Positions 9,497 through 18,296 of a stretch of 64,000 bases of DNA are shown here, piece after piece. Position numbers and translations under genes: made by a program. The stretch lies in assembly GCF_003602235.1 (NCBI RefSeq), contig NZ_QZVS01000087.1, positions 59,344 to 123,343 on the forward strand, in the 5' to 3' direction. The notes below the pieces were generated by a model. The model made no database searches, was not told the origin of the DNA, and saw only the letters and a list, made by a program, of their open reading frames with translations. The DNA is from Cryobacterium melibiosiphilum (GTDB taxonomy: Bacteria; Actinomycetota; Actinomycetes; Actinomycetales; Microbacteriaceae). How positions within the stretch are numbered: the stretch's first letter is position 1; each line of letters opens with the position of its first letter.

Positions 9497-10912
9497 CTAG
9501 GCCAGCAAGGGGGCGTTGATCAGGACGTAGGCATACAGCGCGACTGAGTAGCCCAGCAGAATGCCGACCGCCCACCCGTTGCGAATCGTTAGCCCGGCCA
9601 GAAGCAGGAACGCCCCGAGGATCGGTGCTCCGTAGCGGGGCGGCAGCGGAAAGTACGCGCCGGTCGTCACATGGATCATGATGGCGAGCATTGGAGCAAA
9701 GAAGAGTGCGGCCATCGTCACGGATACCACGATGGGGGTCAGCGTTGATCTCCTGCGCAGTGTCCAGAACGCCCCGAGAACTCCGGCAACACAAATCCAG
9801 GCCAGTGGTGCGACGACGAAACCAGGAATCGCGTAGGCAAGATTGGTGGAACCGGACACGTTAACATTGGCGTTGATCGTGCCGGGAAGGAACGTCGCAA
9901 TCTGTGAGACGAGTTCCTCGGGAGTGAGCGGAATCCCGATCGCCTGGTCGACCGGGGTACCGACTGCTTCCGCTGATCGATAGGCCAGCCAGGCAAGTTG
10001 AGCGGCAATCGAGGTGCCGAGTGCGAGCACGGCGAAAAATATCACCCCGAGCGAGGAACGGGTCTGCTGATGGGGCCTGCGAGTTTTCCATCCGGCCCAG
10101 CGAGTTTCCTTGAGCTCCGCGAGCCAGAGGATGAGCAGATACAGAGCGGCAAGGCAGACGGCGAGGACGTTGGTCACCTTGAAGAGCACCGCCACCGTCG
10201 AGATGAGGGGAAGCCACCAGCCGGACCACTGGCCACGACCGATCTTCACGGCCGCCAAGAGGATGAGGATGCCGAAAGCCAGAGACGGAGCATCGGTGCT
10301 CACATAGGTATACGTCCACCAGGCAAACGGCGATGCGATCACGGCGAGGCCGAGGCCGAGTATGACGGGGCGCCGGACGCGCCATTGGCGGAGCAGCACA
10401 TGCAAAAGTACGGCCGCAAGACCCAGCCAGAGAGCCCCGGTGACCCGCCAGGACGAGAGCTGGCTGATCCCGGTGACAGCGTGGATGGCGTCGCCAACAA
10501 CACGGGTCATCGCGAAGTACGCGGGCGTGTACGCGTCTGCCGACGAGACACCCTGATACGGAAACTGCGTCAGGTCGGTGAGGCTGCTCCCGCACGCAGG
10601 GCCCATCGGTCCGTAGGGCGTGACCCCGTCGCACGACATGATGGCAAGGGCTTCCTCACCGATTTTCTCTCCCTGGTGCACGATGCCCTGGACGGGCAGC
10701 TTGAAGAGGTAGTCGACATAGACCCACTCGTCGACGGGGGAGAGAGCCGGACCGTGGTTCGCGGTAACGACGGCGGACATGCCGAACGATGCACCGACGA
10801 GGACAATCGGGACCCAGAGCGCGATGAAGAGTCGTTTCCATCTCGACGACGCCGGAGGGACCGGTGTGGGGGTTCGGGTCGGGGAAGGTGTCTCAGTTTG
10901 CTCGTCTAACAC
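9497..10912 (-). CDS. Polytopic membrane protein, probable GT-C type glycosyltransferase or related
   Basis: 471 residues, with a Pro/Thr-rich cytoplasmic N terminus, one helix, a large extracytoplasmic loop containing PVDEWVYVDYL, and about ten further hydrophobic helices. The acidic DE just after the first helix is where GT-C enzymes (PMT/ArnT/mannosyltransferase-like) carry their catalytic or metal-binding acid, so a polyprenyl-phosphate-sugar-dependent transferase is plausible. The GTG start at 10912 follows GAGAGAG. It is transcribed away from the following GT2 cassette; the 195-bp divergent gap contains no other gene. The exact family was not recognised. Confidence 0.65.
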   Translation of the reverse strand: MLDEQTETPSPTRTPTPVPPASSRWKRLFIALWVPIVLVGASFGMSAVVTANHGPALSPVDEWVYVDYLFKLPVQGIVHQGEKIGEEALAIMSCDGVTPYGPMGPACGSSLTDLTQFPYQGVSSADAYTPAYFAMTRVVGDAIHAVTGISQLSSWRVTGALWLGLAAVLLHVLLRQWRVRRPVILGLGLAVIASPFAWWTYTYVSTDAPSLAFGILILLAAVKIGRGQWSGWWLPLISTVAVLFKVTNVLAVCLAALYLLILWLAELKETRWAGWKTRRPHQQTRSSLGVIFFAVLALGTSIAAQLAWLAYRSAEAVGTPVDQAIGIPLTPEELVSQIATFLPGTINANVNVSGSTNLAYAIPGFVVAPLAWICVAGVLGAFWTLRRRSTLTPIVVSVTMAALFFAPMLAIMIHVTTGAYFPLPPRYGAPILGAFLLLAGLTIRNGWAVGILLGYSVALYAYVLINAPLLA

Positions 10913-11107
10913 AGTTCTTTCACTCTCTCGGAAGCGGCCCGGAATCCGTCGAGAATCCGGCAGCCCCCCTGTCTGGAACGACGGGCGGGGCCCGCAGGGT
11001 TGCGCACGCCGTCAAGCGGGCCGCGTACCATGGGTACTTCGACCTTAGCCGGATGCACTGATATTTCCCGGTCGGGGGCCCCAAGGAGTTGAACGAGGGA
11101 TGGTACC

Positions 11108-12010
11108 GTGACCGCAGTCGGCGAGTCCTTCGAACCAATCAGTGTCGTCATTCCTGTCTACAGCGGTGTCGCGCCGGAACACCTGAAAAGAGCTTTGGGA
11201 AGTATGCAGGAGCAGTCGCTCCCTGCTGACGAGATCCTGATCGTCGAGGACGGGCCGCTCGGTGCGGCCCTCGACGCCGTCGTGGTCGCGCTCAGTCGTA
11301 CCGATGGGCGAATTCGTCGTATACCGCTCGCTCACAATCGGGGAGTGGCGTTTGCCATGCAGGCCGGAATCGAAGCGGCCAGAAACCGCTGGGTGGCCCG
11401 CATGGACGCGGACGATATTTCGCTTCCCCACAGATTGGAACTTCAGGCTCGGGCTGCTGCGGCCGGGCACTACGCTGCGATCGGTGCGGCCATGCTGGAA
11501 TTCGAGGGAGATGAGGGGAACATCGTCGGCCTGCGGGTGATGCCGCTCACGGAAGAACGGATTCGGCGGTACGTCCTCACAAACAGTCCCATAAATAATC
11601 CGACCCTCTTTCTCGACCGCGAAGCGGCACTCGCGGTCGGTGGTGTGCGTCACGTCCCCAATATGGAGGATTACGACCTCTTCGCTCGGCTGGCCGCGGG
11701 AGGGTACGCGATGCTGAATCTGGCTGAACCAGTGCTTCTGTTTCGGGCGGATCCTGCGATGTTCAAGCGTCGTTCCGCAAAGGGGATGTTCGCTGCCGAG
11801 TTGCAAATGCAGCGCAACCTGCGCTCGTACGGGCTCATCGGAACCCCCCGAATGTACATGAATCTTCTCGTCCGAAGCGCTTTCAGGGCACTCCCGCAAC
11901 GCGTGTTGAAGTTATGTTATGCCGTACTGTTTCGTGTCCGCCTTGGCGAGACCAAGGGCTTAGGCTCGAAACAGGACGGGAAGGGCACAGCCAAGAACGA
12001 TGAGTTATGA
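11108..12010 (+). CDS. GT2 family glycosyltransferase (AmsE-like)
   Basis: GT-A fold sugar transferase for exopolysaccharide. Motifs in order: ISVVIPVYSG at the N terminus, ILIVEDGP, NRGVAFAMQAGIEAA, then the metal-binding ARMDADD and the catalytic-region MEDYDLFARL. About 300 residues, with no membrane helix, so soluble or peripherally attached. GTG start preceded by GAGGGA seven bases upstream. The next gene begins within its last 11 bases. First gene of a rightward run that continues through the flippase to galE and beyond. Confidence 0.85.
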   Translation: MTAVGESFEPISVVIPVYSGVAPEHLKRALGSMQEQSLPADEILIVEDGPLGAALDAVVVALSRTDGRIRRIPLAHNRGVAFAMQAGIEAARNRWVARMDADDISLPHRLELQARAAAAGHYAAIGAAMLEFEGDEGNIVGLRVMPLTEERIRRYVLTNSPINNPTLFLDREAALAVGGVRHVPNMEDYDLFARLAAGGYAMLNLAEPVLLFRADPAMFKRRSAKGMFAAELQMQRNLRSYGLIGTPRMYMNLLVRSAFRALPQRVLKLCYAVLFRVRLGETKGLGSKQDGKGTAKNDEL

Positions 12011-12743
12011 ACTAGATGGGTCGACCGAGAGTGAAGCTCCGGCGGGTATCGCCGTGACCGACGCGGACAAGACGATCGCGGCGTCGAGTTGGCTCGTGAT
12101 CCCCTTATATAACGAAGAAACTGTGGTGGGAGACGTAATTCGCCACGCCAGGCTCACCTTTCCGCACGTCGTCTGCGTAGATGACGGCAGCACGGATGGC
12201 TCGGCCGAGGCTGCACGCAAAGCCGGAGCGCACGTTGTTCGGCACCCCATCAACCTCGGTCAGGGCGCTGCGCTGCAAACCGGCCTTCGGTACGCGCTCA
12301 CAGACACTGCCGCTCAGTATTTCGTGACCTTCGATTCTGACGGCCAGCACCGAGTCGAGGACGCGCTGGACATGGTGAGACGACTAGCGGCAGAGCCGCT
12401 CGACATCATCGTGGGTTCGCGATTCCTGGACAACCGAACGAAACCGGGCGCAATTAAACGCGTGGTGCTCAAGGCCGCCGTGATGTTTCAAAACACGACC
12501 TCGGGTGTGCGCCTCACTGATGCCCACAACGGGCTTCGTGCTCTGTCGCGCCATGCGGCGAGTTCGATTCGGGTGACACAGAACAGAATGGCGCATGCCT
12601 CCGAGATCGTCAACGAAATCGGCCGGCTGAAGCTTCGGTACGACGAGCAACCAGTCCACATCATCTACACGGATTACTCACGGTCGAAGGGGCAATCCGT
12701 CTGGAACTCCGTCAACATCATGAGCGACCTCATCTTCAAATGA
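12000..12743 (+). CDS. GT2 family glycosyltransferase, dolichyl-phosphate-mannose-synthase-like
   Basis: 247 residues. SWLVIPLYNEETVVGDVI, VCVDDGSTDGS, NLGQGAALQTGL and TFDSDGQH are the signature stretches of DPM1/GtrB-like enzymes that charge undecaprenyl phosphate with a sugar. Unlike GtrB it has no C-terminal membrane helices of its own; the DUF2304 membrane protein encoded next is the likely anchor, a pairing found often in bacterial polysaccharide loci. The ATG overlaps the preceding gene by 11 bp. The sugar is not deducible. Confidence 0.85.
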   Translation: MSYELDGSTESEAPAGIAVTDADKTIAASSWLVIPLYNEETVVGDVIRHARLTFPHVVCVDDGSTDGSAEAARKAGAHVVRHPINLGQGAALQTGLRYALTDTAAQYFVTFDSDGQHRVEDALDMVRRLAAEPLDIIVGSRFLDNRTKPGAIKRVVLKAAVMFQNTTSGVRLTDAHNGLRALSRHAASSIRVTQNRMAHASEIVNEIGRLKLRYDEQPVHIIYTDYSRSKGQSVWNSVNIMSDLIFK

Positions 12744-12767
12744 TCGGCTTGCGAGGGACGGAATGCC

Positions 12768-13151
12768 ATGGACGTTAGTCAAATCTTGATCAAAGCGGTG
12801 TTGATCACCGTGTTCGCCCTCCTGGGCCTGGTGATACTTCTCCCACGCCGGGGAGCGCGCGGAATGGCAATTCGCCGTCTGACAATGGTCGCGGTCCTGG
12901 TGAGTGCGGTGATTGCCATTATTTTCCCGGATCTGACGAACGCGGTCGCTTTTGTTCTCGGTGTCGGGCGTGGAACAGACCTTCTCCTCTACGGCCTCAT
13001 TGTGGTCTTCCTGGGCTTTGCCGTCACATCGTCCGCTCACAACCGGCGACTCGACCGGCAGATTACCGACCTGGCCCGTCAGATCGCACTGGCCGAAGCA
13101 GGCGCGGCCAATGAAGCCCACACCCCGACCGAAGACGTTCATCCCGCATGA
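12768..13151 (+). CDS. DUF2304 family membrane protein
   Basis: 127 residues with three hydrophobic helices (residues about 8-25, 38-55 and 67-87), the loop motif GVGRGTDLLLYG characteristic of DUF2304, and a polar, helical C-terminal tail containing RQITDLARQIALAEAG. Members almost always sit beside a DPM1-like GT2 gene, as here (24 bp downstream), and probably anchor or assist it at the membrane. No enzymatic residues are apparent. Confidence 0.85.
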   Translation: MDVSQILIKAVLITVFALLGLVILLPRRGARGMAIRRLTMVAVLVSAVIAIIFPDLTNAVAFVLGVGRGTDLLLYGLIVVFLGFAVTSSAHNRRLDRQITDLARQIALAEAGAANEAHTPTEDVHPA

Positions 13152-13196
13152 CGACTTCGGCAGTCGGTTCGACCGGGAGCGTCCGGAGTCATTCCG

Positions 13197-14492
13197 GTGT
13201 CTGACTCTACCCGTGGTGATCGACGGGGAAAGCTCAGCATCGTCCTCATTGCGACCGCGACGGTCGTGGCCGGTGTTTCAGGTTATCTCGTCACTCTGGC
13301 GGTCGCCCAGCAAGCAGGTTTGGCCGCTTACTCAGTATTCGCGGTGTTCTGGGCCGTGCTCTATTTCATTGTCGGATGCCTATTCGGGCTTCAGCAGGAA
13401 ATGACCCGTGCCGTCTCGGCGGGCGCTCGAGCACAATTGGCGCCCGCACGGTCTCGCGTTCCGGTGCCGATGTTCGTTCTGCTCGTTGCGGGCCTGGTCG
13501 CCGTCGTGATCGCGGTCAGCTTCCCTCTCTGGGCGATCCCGGCCTTCGGAGAGGACCAGCTCGGCTTGGTCGTTCCTCTTGCCGTCGGCGCCGTCGCGTG
13601 TGTGGCGGTTTCCTCGCTCAGCGGGGTGCTGTCCGGCCTTGGCTCCTGGGCCGATCTGGCTCTGATCGTCGGCCTCGATGGTGCCGTGCGTCTGGCTATG
13701 ATCCTGGCGGTGCTGGCACTGGGAGGAGATCAATCCTGGCTTGCATGGGGAGTCGTCGCGCCGTTCCCCATCACGGTGGGCATTGCGCTGTTCGTTGCCC
13801 GCCGACGGCTCGCCGGCGCCCTTTATGTCGACGGTACCTACCGAGGGCTCCTCTGGAACAGCTCGCGAACGATGCTGGCCGCAGCCGCGATGGCCGCCAT
13901 GGTCACAGGATTCCCCGCGCTTCTCTCGCTTTTTTCGGCTGGAGTCGACCGAGACTACCTTGGCGCGCTGATTCTGGCCATCACGCTCCTCCGAGCACCT
14001 CTCCTCGTGCCTCTCACGGCTTTCCAGAGCTACCTTCTGGTGTTCTTCGCCTCTCATGCAACCACGATCGTGCGCGCTCTGGTCTCCTTCCTCGCGGTTG
14101 TCGCGCTTGGCACGATAGCCTTCGCCGGACTGACCGCACTCTGGGGCGAGCAGGTTTTCGTCTGGCTTTTCGGTGAGGAAGTGCGTCAAGTCAGCGATCT
14201 TCTGGTTCCGTTGGTGTTTGCCTCTGGCATGATTGCGGGACTCTTCGTAACCGGGCCAGCGGTTCTGTCCCGCAACGCGCACGCCGCGTACACAACGGGC
14301 TGGGTGGTCTCTGCTGTGGTGGCCGTGGGTGCGGTGCTGCTGCCCTGGCCGATCGGGGATCGCGTGATCGCGGCGCTGGTCTTGGGACCGGCCGTCGGGC
14401 TGATCATCCACACCTCATCGGTGGTTCGGGGGGCCTGGGGTACACGGTCTGTCGGTGCCTCGGGTGAATCCGGCCAAACCCTACTCTCGTAG
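13197..14492 (+). CDS. Polytopic membrane protein, flippase-like (Wzx/MOP family type)
   Basis: 431 residues with about twelve hydrophobic helices and few charged residues, in the size range of lipid-linked oligosaccharide flippases. The N-terminal segment SGYLVTLAVAQQAGLAAYSVFAVFW resembles the first two helices of MOP-superfamily flippases. GTG start 45 bases after DUF2304, with GGAG about nine bases upstream; galE follows nine bases after the stop. With the GT2/DUF2304 pair it would make a charge-flip-transfer cassette. A specific flippase subfamily was not identified; the family assignment is inferred from topology and context. Confidence 0.65.
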   Translation: MSDSTRGDRRGKLSIVLIATATVVAGVSGYLVTLAVAQQAGLAAYSVFAVFWAVLYFIVGCLFGLQQEMTRAVSAGARAQLAPARSRVPVPMFVLLVAGLVAVVIAVSFPLWAIPAFGEDQLGLVVPLAVGAVACVAVSSLSGVLSGLGSWADLALIVGLDGAVRLAMILAVLALGGDQSWLAWGVVAPFPITVGIALFVARRRLAGALYVDGTYRGLLWNSSRTMLAAAAMAAMVTGFPALLSLFSAGVDRDYLGALILAITLLRAPLLVPLTAFQSYLLVFFASHATTIVRALVSFLAVVALGTIAFAGLTALWGEQVFVWLFGEEVRQVSDLLVPLVFASGMIAGLFVTGPAVLSRNAHAAYTTGWVVSAVVAVGAVLLPWPIGDRVIAALVLGPAVGLIIHTSSVVRGAWGTRSVGASGESGQTLLS

Positions 14493-14501
14493 ACTCGACC
14501 C

Positions 14502-15473
14502 GTGAGTATTTTGGTTACCGGCGGAGCCGGATATATAGGCGCACACGTTGTCCGGCTTCTGAGACAACGATCCGAGGAGATCGTCGTTGTCGATGACCTC
14601 GTCACCGGAGACGCACGCCGACTTGATGGGCTGGCGGTCACCCAACTCGATCTGTCGGATAATTCTTCCGTCGAACCGGTGGCACAGCTGATGCGCGACC
14701 ACGCAGTGACGGCCGTCATCCACTTCGCCGGACGCAAGCAGGTCGCCGAGTCCGTCTCGAGGCCGGCCTGGTACTTTCAGCAGAACATCGGTTCGCTCGC
14801 CAACATCATTTTGGCGATGGAACTGGCCGGGGTGAAGGAACTCGTCTTCTCGTCATCGGCCGCTGTGTACGGCACGACCGAGGGCGCGCGCATCTCCGAG
14901 GAAGCCGTCACCTCACCCGTCAACCCGTACGGCGAGTCCAAGCTTGTGGGGGAGCACCTCATCGAAGCCGCGTCCCGCGCCAATGGACTTCGGGCCGCGA
15001 GCCTGCGCTACTTCAACGTCGCCGGTGCGGGGTGGCCCGACCTGGGGGACAACGCGGTGCTGAATCTCGTGCCGATGGTCTTCGAAAAGCTCGACGAGGG
15101 CCACAGCCCCGTCATTTTCGGGGATGACTACGCCACGGCGGATGGCACCTGCGTGCGTGACTACATCCACGTGCTCGATTTGGCCGAAGCGCACCTTGCG
15201 ACCCTGGACTCCCTGCGCGGGGCCGAGGCGGGGCATACCGTCTACAACGTGGGCACCGGCCTCGGAACCAGTGTGCGCGACATGGTCAACAAGATCATCG
15301 CGGTCTCGGGCTCCTCGGCCGTGCCCGAGGTGCGTGCGCGGCGCCCCGGCGATCCGGCGTGGGTGGTTGCGTCTCCGGAACGAATCGAGAAAGAGCTCGG
15401 CTGGACGGCGCAGCGCGGCATTGACGACATCATTGCTTCAGCGTGGTCGGCGCGGAACCTGACCGTTTCGTGA
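14502..15473 (+). CDS. galE: UDP-glucose 4-epimerase (first of two)
   Basis: Interconverts UDP-glucose and UDP-galactose using tightly bound NAD. The Rossmann motif VTGGAGYIGAHVV opens the protein; VIHFAGRKQVAESV, the SSSAAVYG strand with catalytic Ser, and the Y-x3-K of NPYGESKLVGE follow; RYFNVAGAG and GTCVRDYIHVLDLAEAH are GalE signatures. 323 residues. The GTG start is close behind the flippase gene, and the stop overlaps the DUF2142 start as GTGA. A second galE lies at 33.8 kb, so this copy is probably dedicated to the polysaccharide cluster. Confidence 0.9.
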   Translation: MSILVTGGAGYIGAHVVRLLRQRSEEIVVVDDLVTGDARRLDGLAVTQLDLSDNSSVEPVAQLMRDHAVTAVIHFAGRKQVAESVSRPAWYFQQNIGSLANIILAMELAGVKELVFSSSAAVYGTTEGARISEEAVTSPVNPYGESKLVGEHLIEAASRANGLRAASLRYFNVAGAGWPDLGDNAVLNLVPMVFEKLDEGHSPVIFGDDYATADGTCVRDYIHVLDLAEAHLATLDSLRGAEAGHTVYNVGTGLGTSVRDMVNKIIAVSGSSAVPEVRARRPGDPAWVVASPERIEKELGWTAQRGIDDIIASAWSARNLTVS

Positions 15474-17143
15474 CCGCTGCTGCTGCTGCGGTCGTAAAAC
15501 CACGCGCCACGGGCGGCACGACAGGGCTGGCCCGCACGACCAAGGTCTTCTGGGCTGCCTTCGCATTGATGGCGCTCCTGACGACGATGTGGTCGCTGGC
15601 GAGTCCGATTTTCTCGGTGCCCGACGAGAACGCCCACGCCACCAAGGCCATCGCCCAGGTTCGCGGCCAGGTTCTGGGCTACCAGGTCGAGGGTGTCAAA
15701 CACACGGTCGTCGACCTGCCCCCGGAGTACTCGTACAGCCAGACCATCGTGTGTTATCTCTTCGCGCCGGAGATCCCCGCCAACTGCGGCTTCGAGCTGG
15801 GCGGTGACGGCGGGGCCGACTGGTTCCCCACCTGGGTCAGCGCCTACAACCCCCTCTACTACTACGCGGTCGGCTGGCCGTCGCTGATACTGGACGGGTC
15901 CGCGGGCATTTACGGCATGCGCATCATCAGCGGACTGCTCTGTGCCGCCTTTGCCGGGCTCGCGTTCCAGGTCGCCATGTCCGTGCGGCGATCCCGATGG
16001 ATGCCCCTCGGCCTCGCGTTCGTGTTCACGCCGATGATCACCTACTTCTTCGGATCCGTGAACCCGAACGGGCTGGAGATCGCCTCGGCCGCCGCCCTCT
16101 GGGTCTCGCTGCTGCGGCTGCTTCAGCACTTCGACGGGCGGGACGCCGGCACGGTGTCCTCCTTGTCGCGGCGGTACCTGTGGTTCGTGGTGTCGATCTC
16201 CTCGATCGTGCTCGTGACCGCCCGGTCGCTCGGGCCGCTCTGGCTCGTGCTCGTCGTGCTGTTGTGCTTCCTGGCCTGCGGCTGGCACCCGGTCAAGCGA
16301 CTCTTCACGACCCCGGCCAGCTACGTCGGGCTGGCGTTCATCGCGGCGGGTGGCATCTTCTCGATCGTCTGGACGCTGAGCGGCGGGAGCCTTTCGGGGC
16401 AGGCCGAGGCATCCGATGCCCCGCTCGTGGGCGCGACTTTTCTGCAGGGCTTCGCCCATACCCTGCGCACGACGCCCGACTATCTGCTGCAGGCGATCGG
16501 GTTCTTTGGCTGGCTGGACACCCCCCTGCCCGTTCACGTCTACTGGCTGTTTGTCGCCGCTTTCGGCCTGCTGGCGCTGCTCGCCGTCGCCACGGCCGGG
16601 CGCCGCAGCCTCGTGACCCTGGCCGGGATCATCGGTGCGGCGATCTTCGTGCCCGCCCTCGTGCAGGGCTACAGCGTGGGTCAGACCGGCATTATCTGGC
16701 AGGGCCGCTACGGCCTCTTCCTCTACGTCGGGGTCGCCATCTTCGCCGCCTGGGTGCTGTCCGGCCGGGACGGTCGGCGTGTTGCCTATCTGGCGCCGCG
16801 CGTGACGGCCCTCGCGGGCAGCCTGCTGGCCGTGTACGCGGCGTTCGCCTTTTTGCTGGTTCTGAAGCGCTATGTCGTCGGTCGGGGGCACCCGATCAGC
16901 CTGATGTTCAGCGACCCGACCTGGCAGCCGCCGCTCGGATGGATCGCCCTGGCGAGCGTCTTCGTGCTGACCACCGCTGCCTTCGCCGTCTGGTGCGTGC
17001 GGCTCAGCGTGACACCCGTCGAGGACGACACCACGGGCGTCGTCGATGCCCGCGCGGTGTCGTCGGGCCGCGCAGGGTCGGTGCCCGCAGCCTCGGAGGC
17101 TCAGGCGGAGAGACTGGCGCCCCGAGAATTGACCCATGGCTGA
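15470..17143 (+). CDS. DUF2142 family polytopic membrane protein
   Basis: 557 residues with a short cytoplasmic N terminus, a first helix at about residues 20-38, and the conserved post-helix motif SPIFSVPDENAHATKA (acidic DE facing outside), as in DUF2142 proteins, which resemble GT-C glycosyltransferases. About ten more helices follow, ending in a polar cytoplasmic tail. The GTG at 15470 overlaps the galE stop (GTGA) and is preferred to a GTG nine codons upstream. The next GT4 gene overlaps by 8 bp. Probably acts on polyprenyl-linked sugars outside the membrane; the reaction is unproven. Confidence 0.78.
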   Translation: MTAAAAAVVKPRATGGTTGLARTTKVFWAAFALMALLTTMWSLASPIFSVPDENAHATKAIAQVRGQVLGYQVEGVKHTVVDLPPEYSYSQTIVCYLFAPEIPANCGFELGGDGGADWFPTWVSAYNPLYYYAVGWPSLILDGSAGIYGMRIISGLLCAAFAGLAFQVAMSVRRSRWMPLGLAFVFTPMITYFFGSVNPNGLEIASAAALWVSLLRLLQHFDGRDAGTVSSLSRRYLWFVVSISSIVLVTARSLGPLWLVLVVLLCFLACGWHPVKRLFTTPASYVGLAFIAAGGIFSIVWTLSGGSLSGQAEASDAPLVGATFLQGFAHTLRTTPDYLLQAIGFFGWLDTPLPVHVYWLFVAAFGLLALLAVATAGRRSLVTLAGIIGAAIFVPALVQGYSVGQTGIIWQGRYGLFLYVGVAIFAAWVLSGRDGRRVAYLAPRVTALAGSLLAVYAAFAFLLVLKRYVVGRGHPISLMFSDPTWQPPLGWIALASVFVLTTAAFAVWCVRLSVTPVEDDTTGVVDARAVSSGRAGSVPAASEAQAERLAPRELTHG

Positions 17144-18296
17144 CCTGCGGGTCGCGATCGCTTACGACTGCCTGTTTCCGGTCAACACCGGCGGCGGCGA
17201 GCGGGTGTATCGCCGCCTCGCGGAGCTGCTCGCGGCCCGCGGAGGTGCCGTGGACTATGTGACGCGCGGACAGTGGTCGGGGCTGGCGCCGGCATCCGCT
17301 TTTCAAATCGTGCCGGTCTGGACCGGGGACATCTATGACGCCACCGGCAGCCGCACCACGGGCAGCGCGCTGGCGTTCGCGGTCGCGCTGTTCCGGCACT
17401 TTCGCGCCCGTCGCGGCGAACACGACCTCGTCGTGGTGAGCGCTCTGCCGGTGCTCAACGTCTTCGCGGTGTCCCTCGCCCTGCTCGGCACGAAAACCTT
17501 CATCGTGACGGACTGGCTCGAGGTCTGGGGCTGGCGCACATGGCGCGCATATTCCGGAGCTGCCGTCGGCACGGTCGCGTTCGTTCTGCAGTACCTCGCT
17601 ATTCGCATCGGCGATCTGCACACCGTCAACAGCGATTTCACCGCCGACCGCGTGCGCCGGTTTCGCCGCTCGGCACGACCGGTCACCCTCGGCCTGGTCG
17701 ACCTCGTCGGAACCGAGACGGAGGCGACCACCGCGCGCAGCGGGGATCCGTACGTTATATTCGTCGGGCGCCATATTGCCGACAAACGCCTGGTCGACCT
17801 GCTGCCCGCGCTCGTCGTCGCCCGGCGCACGCTGCCCCAGCTGCACGCGGTGCTGGTGGGAAGCGGCCCCGAAACGGATGCCGTGACCGCCCGAGTGTCC
17901 GAAGTCGGCTTGGGCGAGACGGTCTCGCTGCCGGGACGGGTGAGCGACGAGCGACTGCGGAGCCTGCTCGGTGGCGCCGCGGTGCTCGTGAACCCTTCGC
18001 AGCGTGAGGGCTTCGGGCTCGTCGTCGCCGAAGCCGCCGCCTTCGCCACCCCGAGCGTCGTGGTTGCGGGGCCGGACAACGCGTCCGCCGAGCTCGTGAT
18101 CGACGGTGTCAACGGCTATGTCGCCGCGTCGATCGCGGCTGAGACCCTCGGGGCCGCGATTGTTCGCGCCGTCTCCGACGGGGAAGAGTTGCGGGCTCGC
18201 ACCCGCGACTGGTTCGCGCGTGAACGGGTCAGCAGCGGGCTGGAGTCATCGTTGAACGTGATTCTTGAGCGCTACCGGTCGGCCAGAGCCCGCTGA
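17136..18296 (+). CDS. GT4 family glycosyltransferase
   Basis: Retaining GT-B glycosyltransferase. The N-terminal domain begins with VAIAYDCLFPVNTGGGERVYRRLAELL, split here at GGGER, the acceptor-side glycine loop. The C-terminal donor domain has VIFVGRHIADKRLVDLL, VLVGSGPE and the E-x7-E motif in REGFGLVVAEAAAFATP. 386 residues. ATG start overlaps the DUF2142 gene by 8 bp, and its 3' end overlaps the convergent GT4 gene by 25 bp. Last gene of the rightward 11.1-18.3 kb run. Confidence 0.86.
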   Translation: MADLRVAIAYDCLFPVNTGGGERVYRRLAELLAARGGAVDYVTRGQWSGLAPASAFQIVPVWTGDIYDATGSRTTGSALAFAVALFRHFRARRGEHDLVVVSALPVLNVFAVSLALLGTKTFIVTDWLEVWGWRTWRAYSGAAVGTVAFVLQYLAIRIGDLHTVNSDFTADRVRRFRRSARPVTLGLVDLVGTETEATTARSGDPYVIFVGRHIADKRLVDLLPALVVARRTLPQLHAVLVGSGPETDAVTARVSEVGLGETVSLPGRVSDERLRSLLGGAAVLVNPSQREGFGLVVAEAAAFATPSVVVAGPDNASAELVIDGVNGYVAASIAAETLGAAIVRAVSDGEELRARTRDWFARERVSSGLESSLNVILERYRSARAR

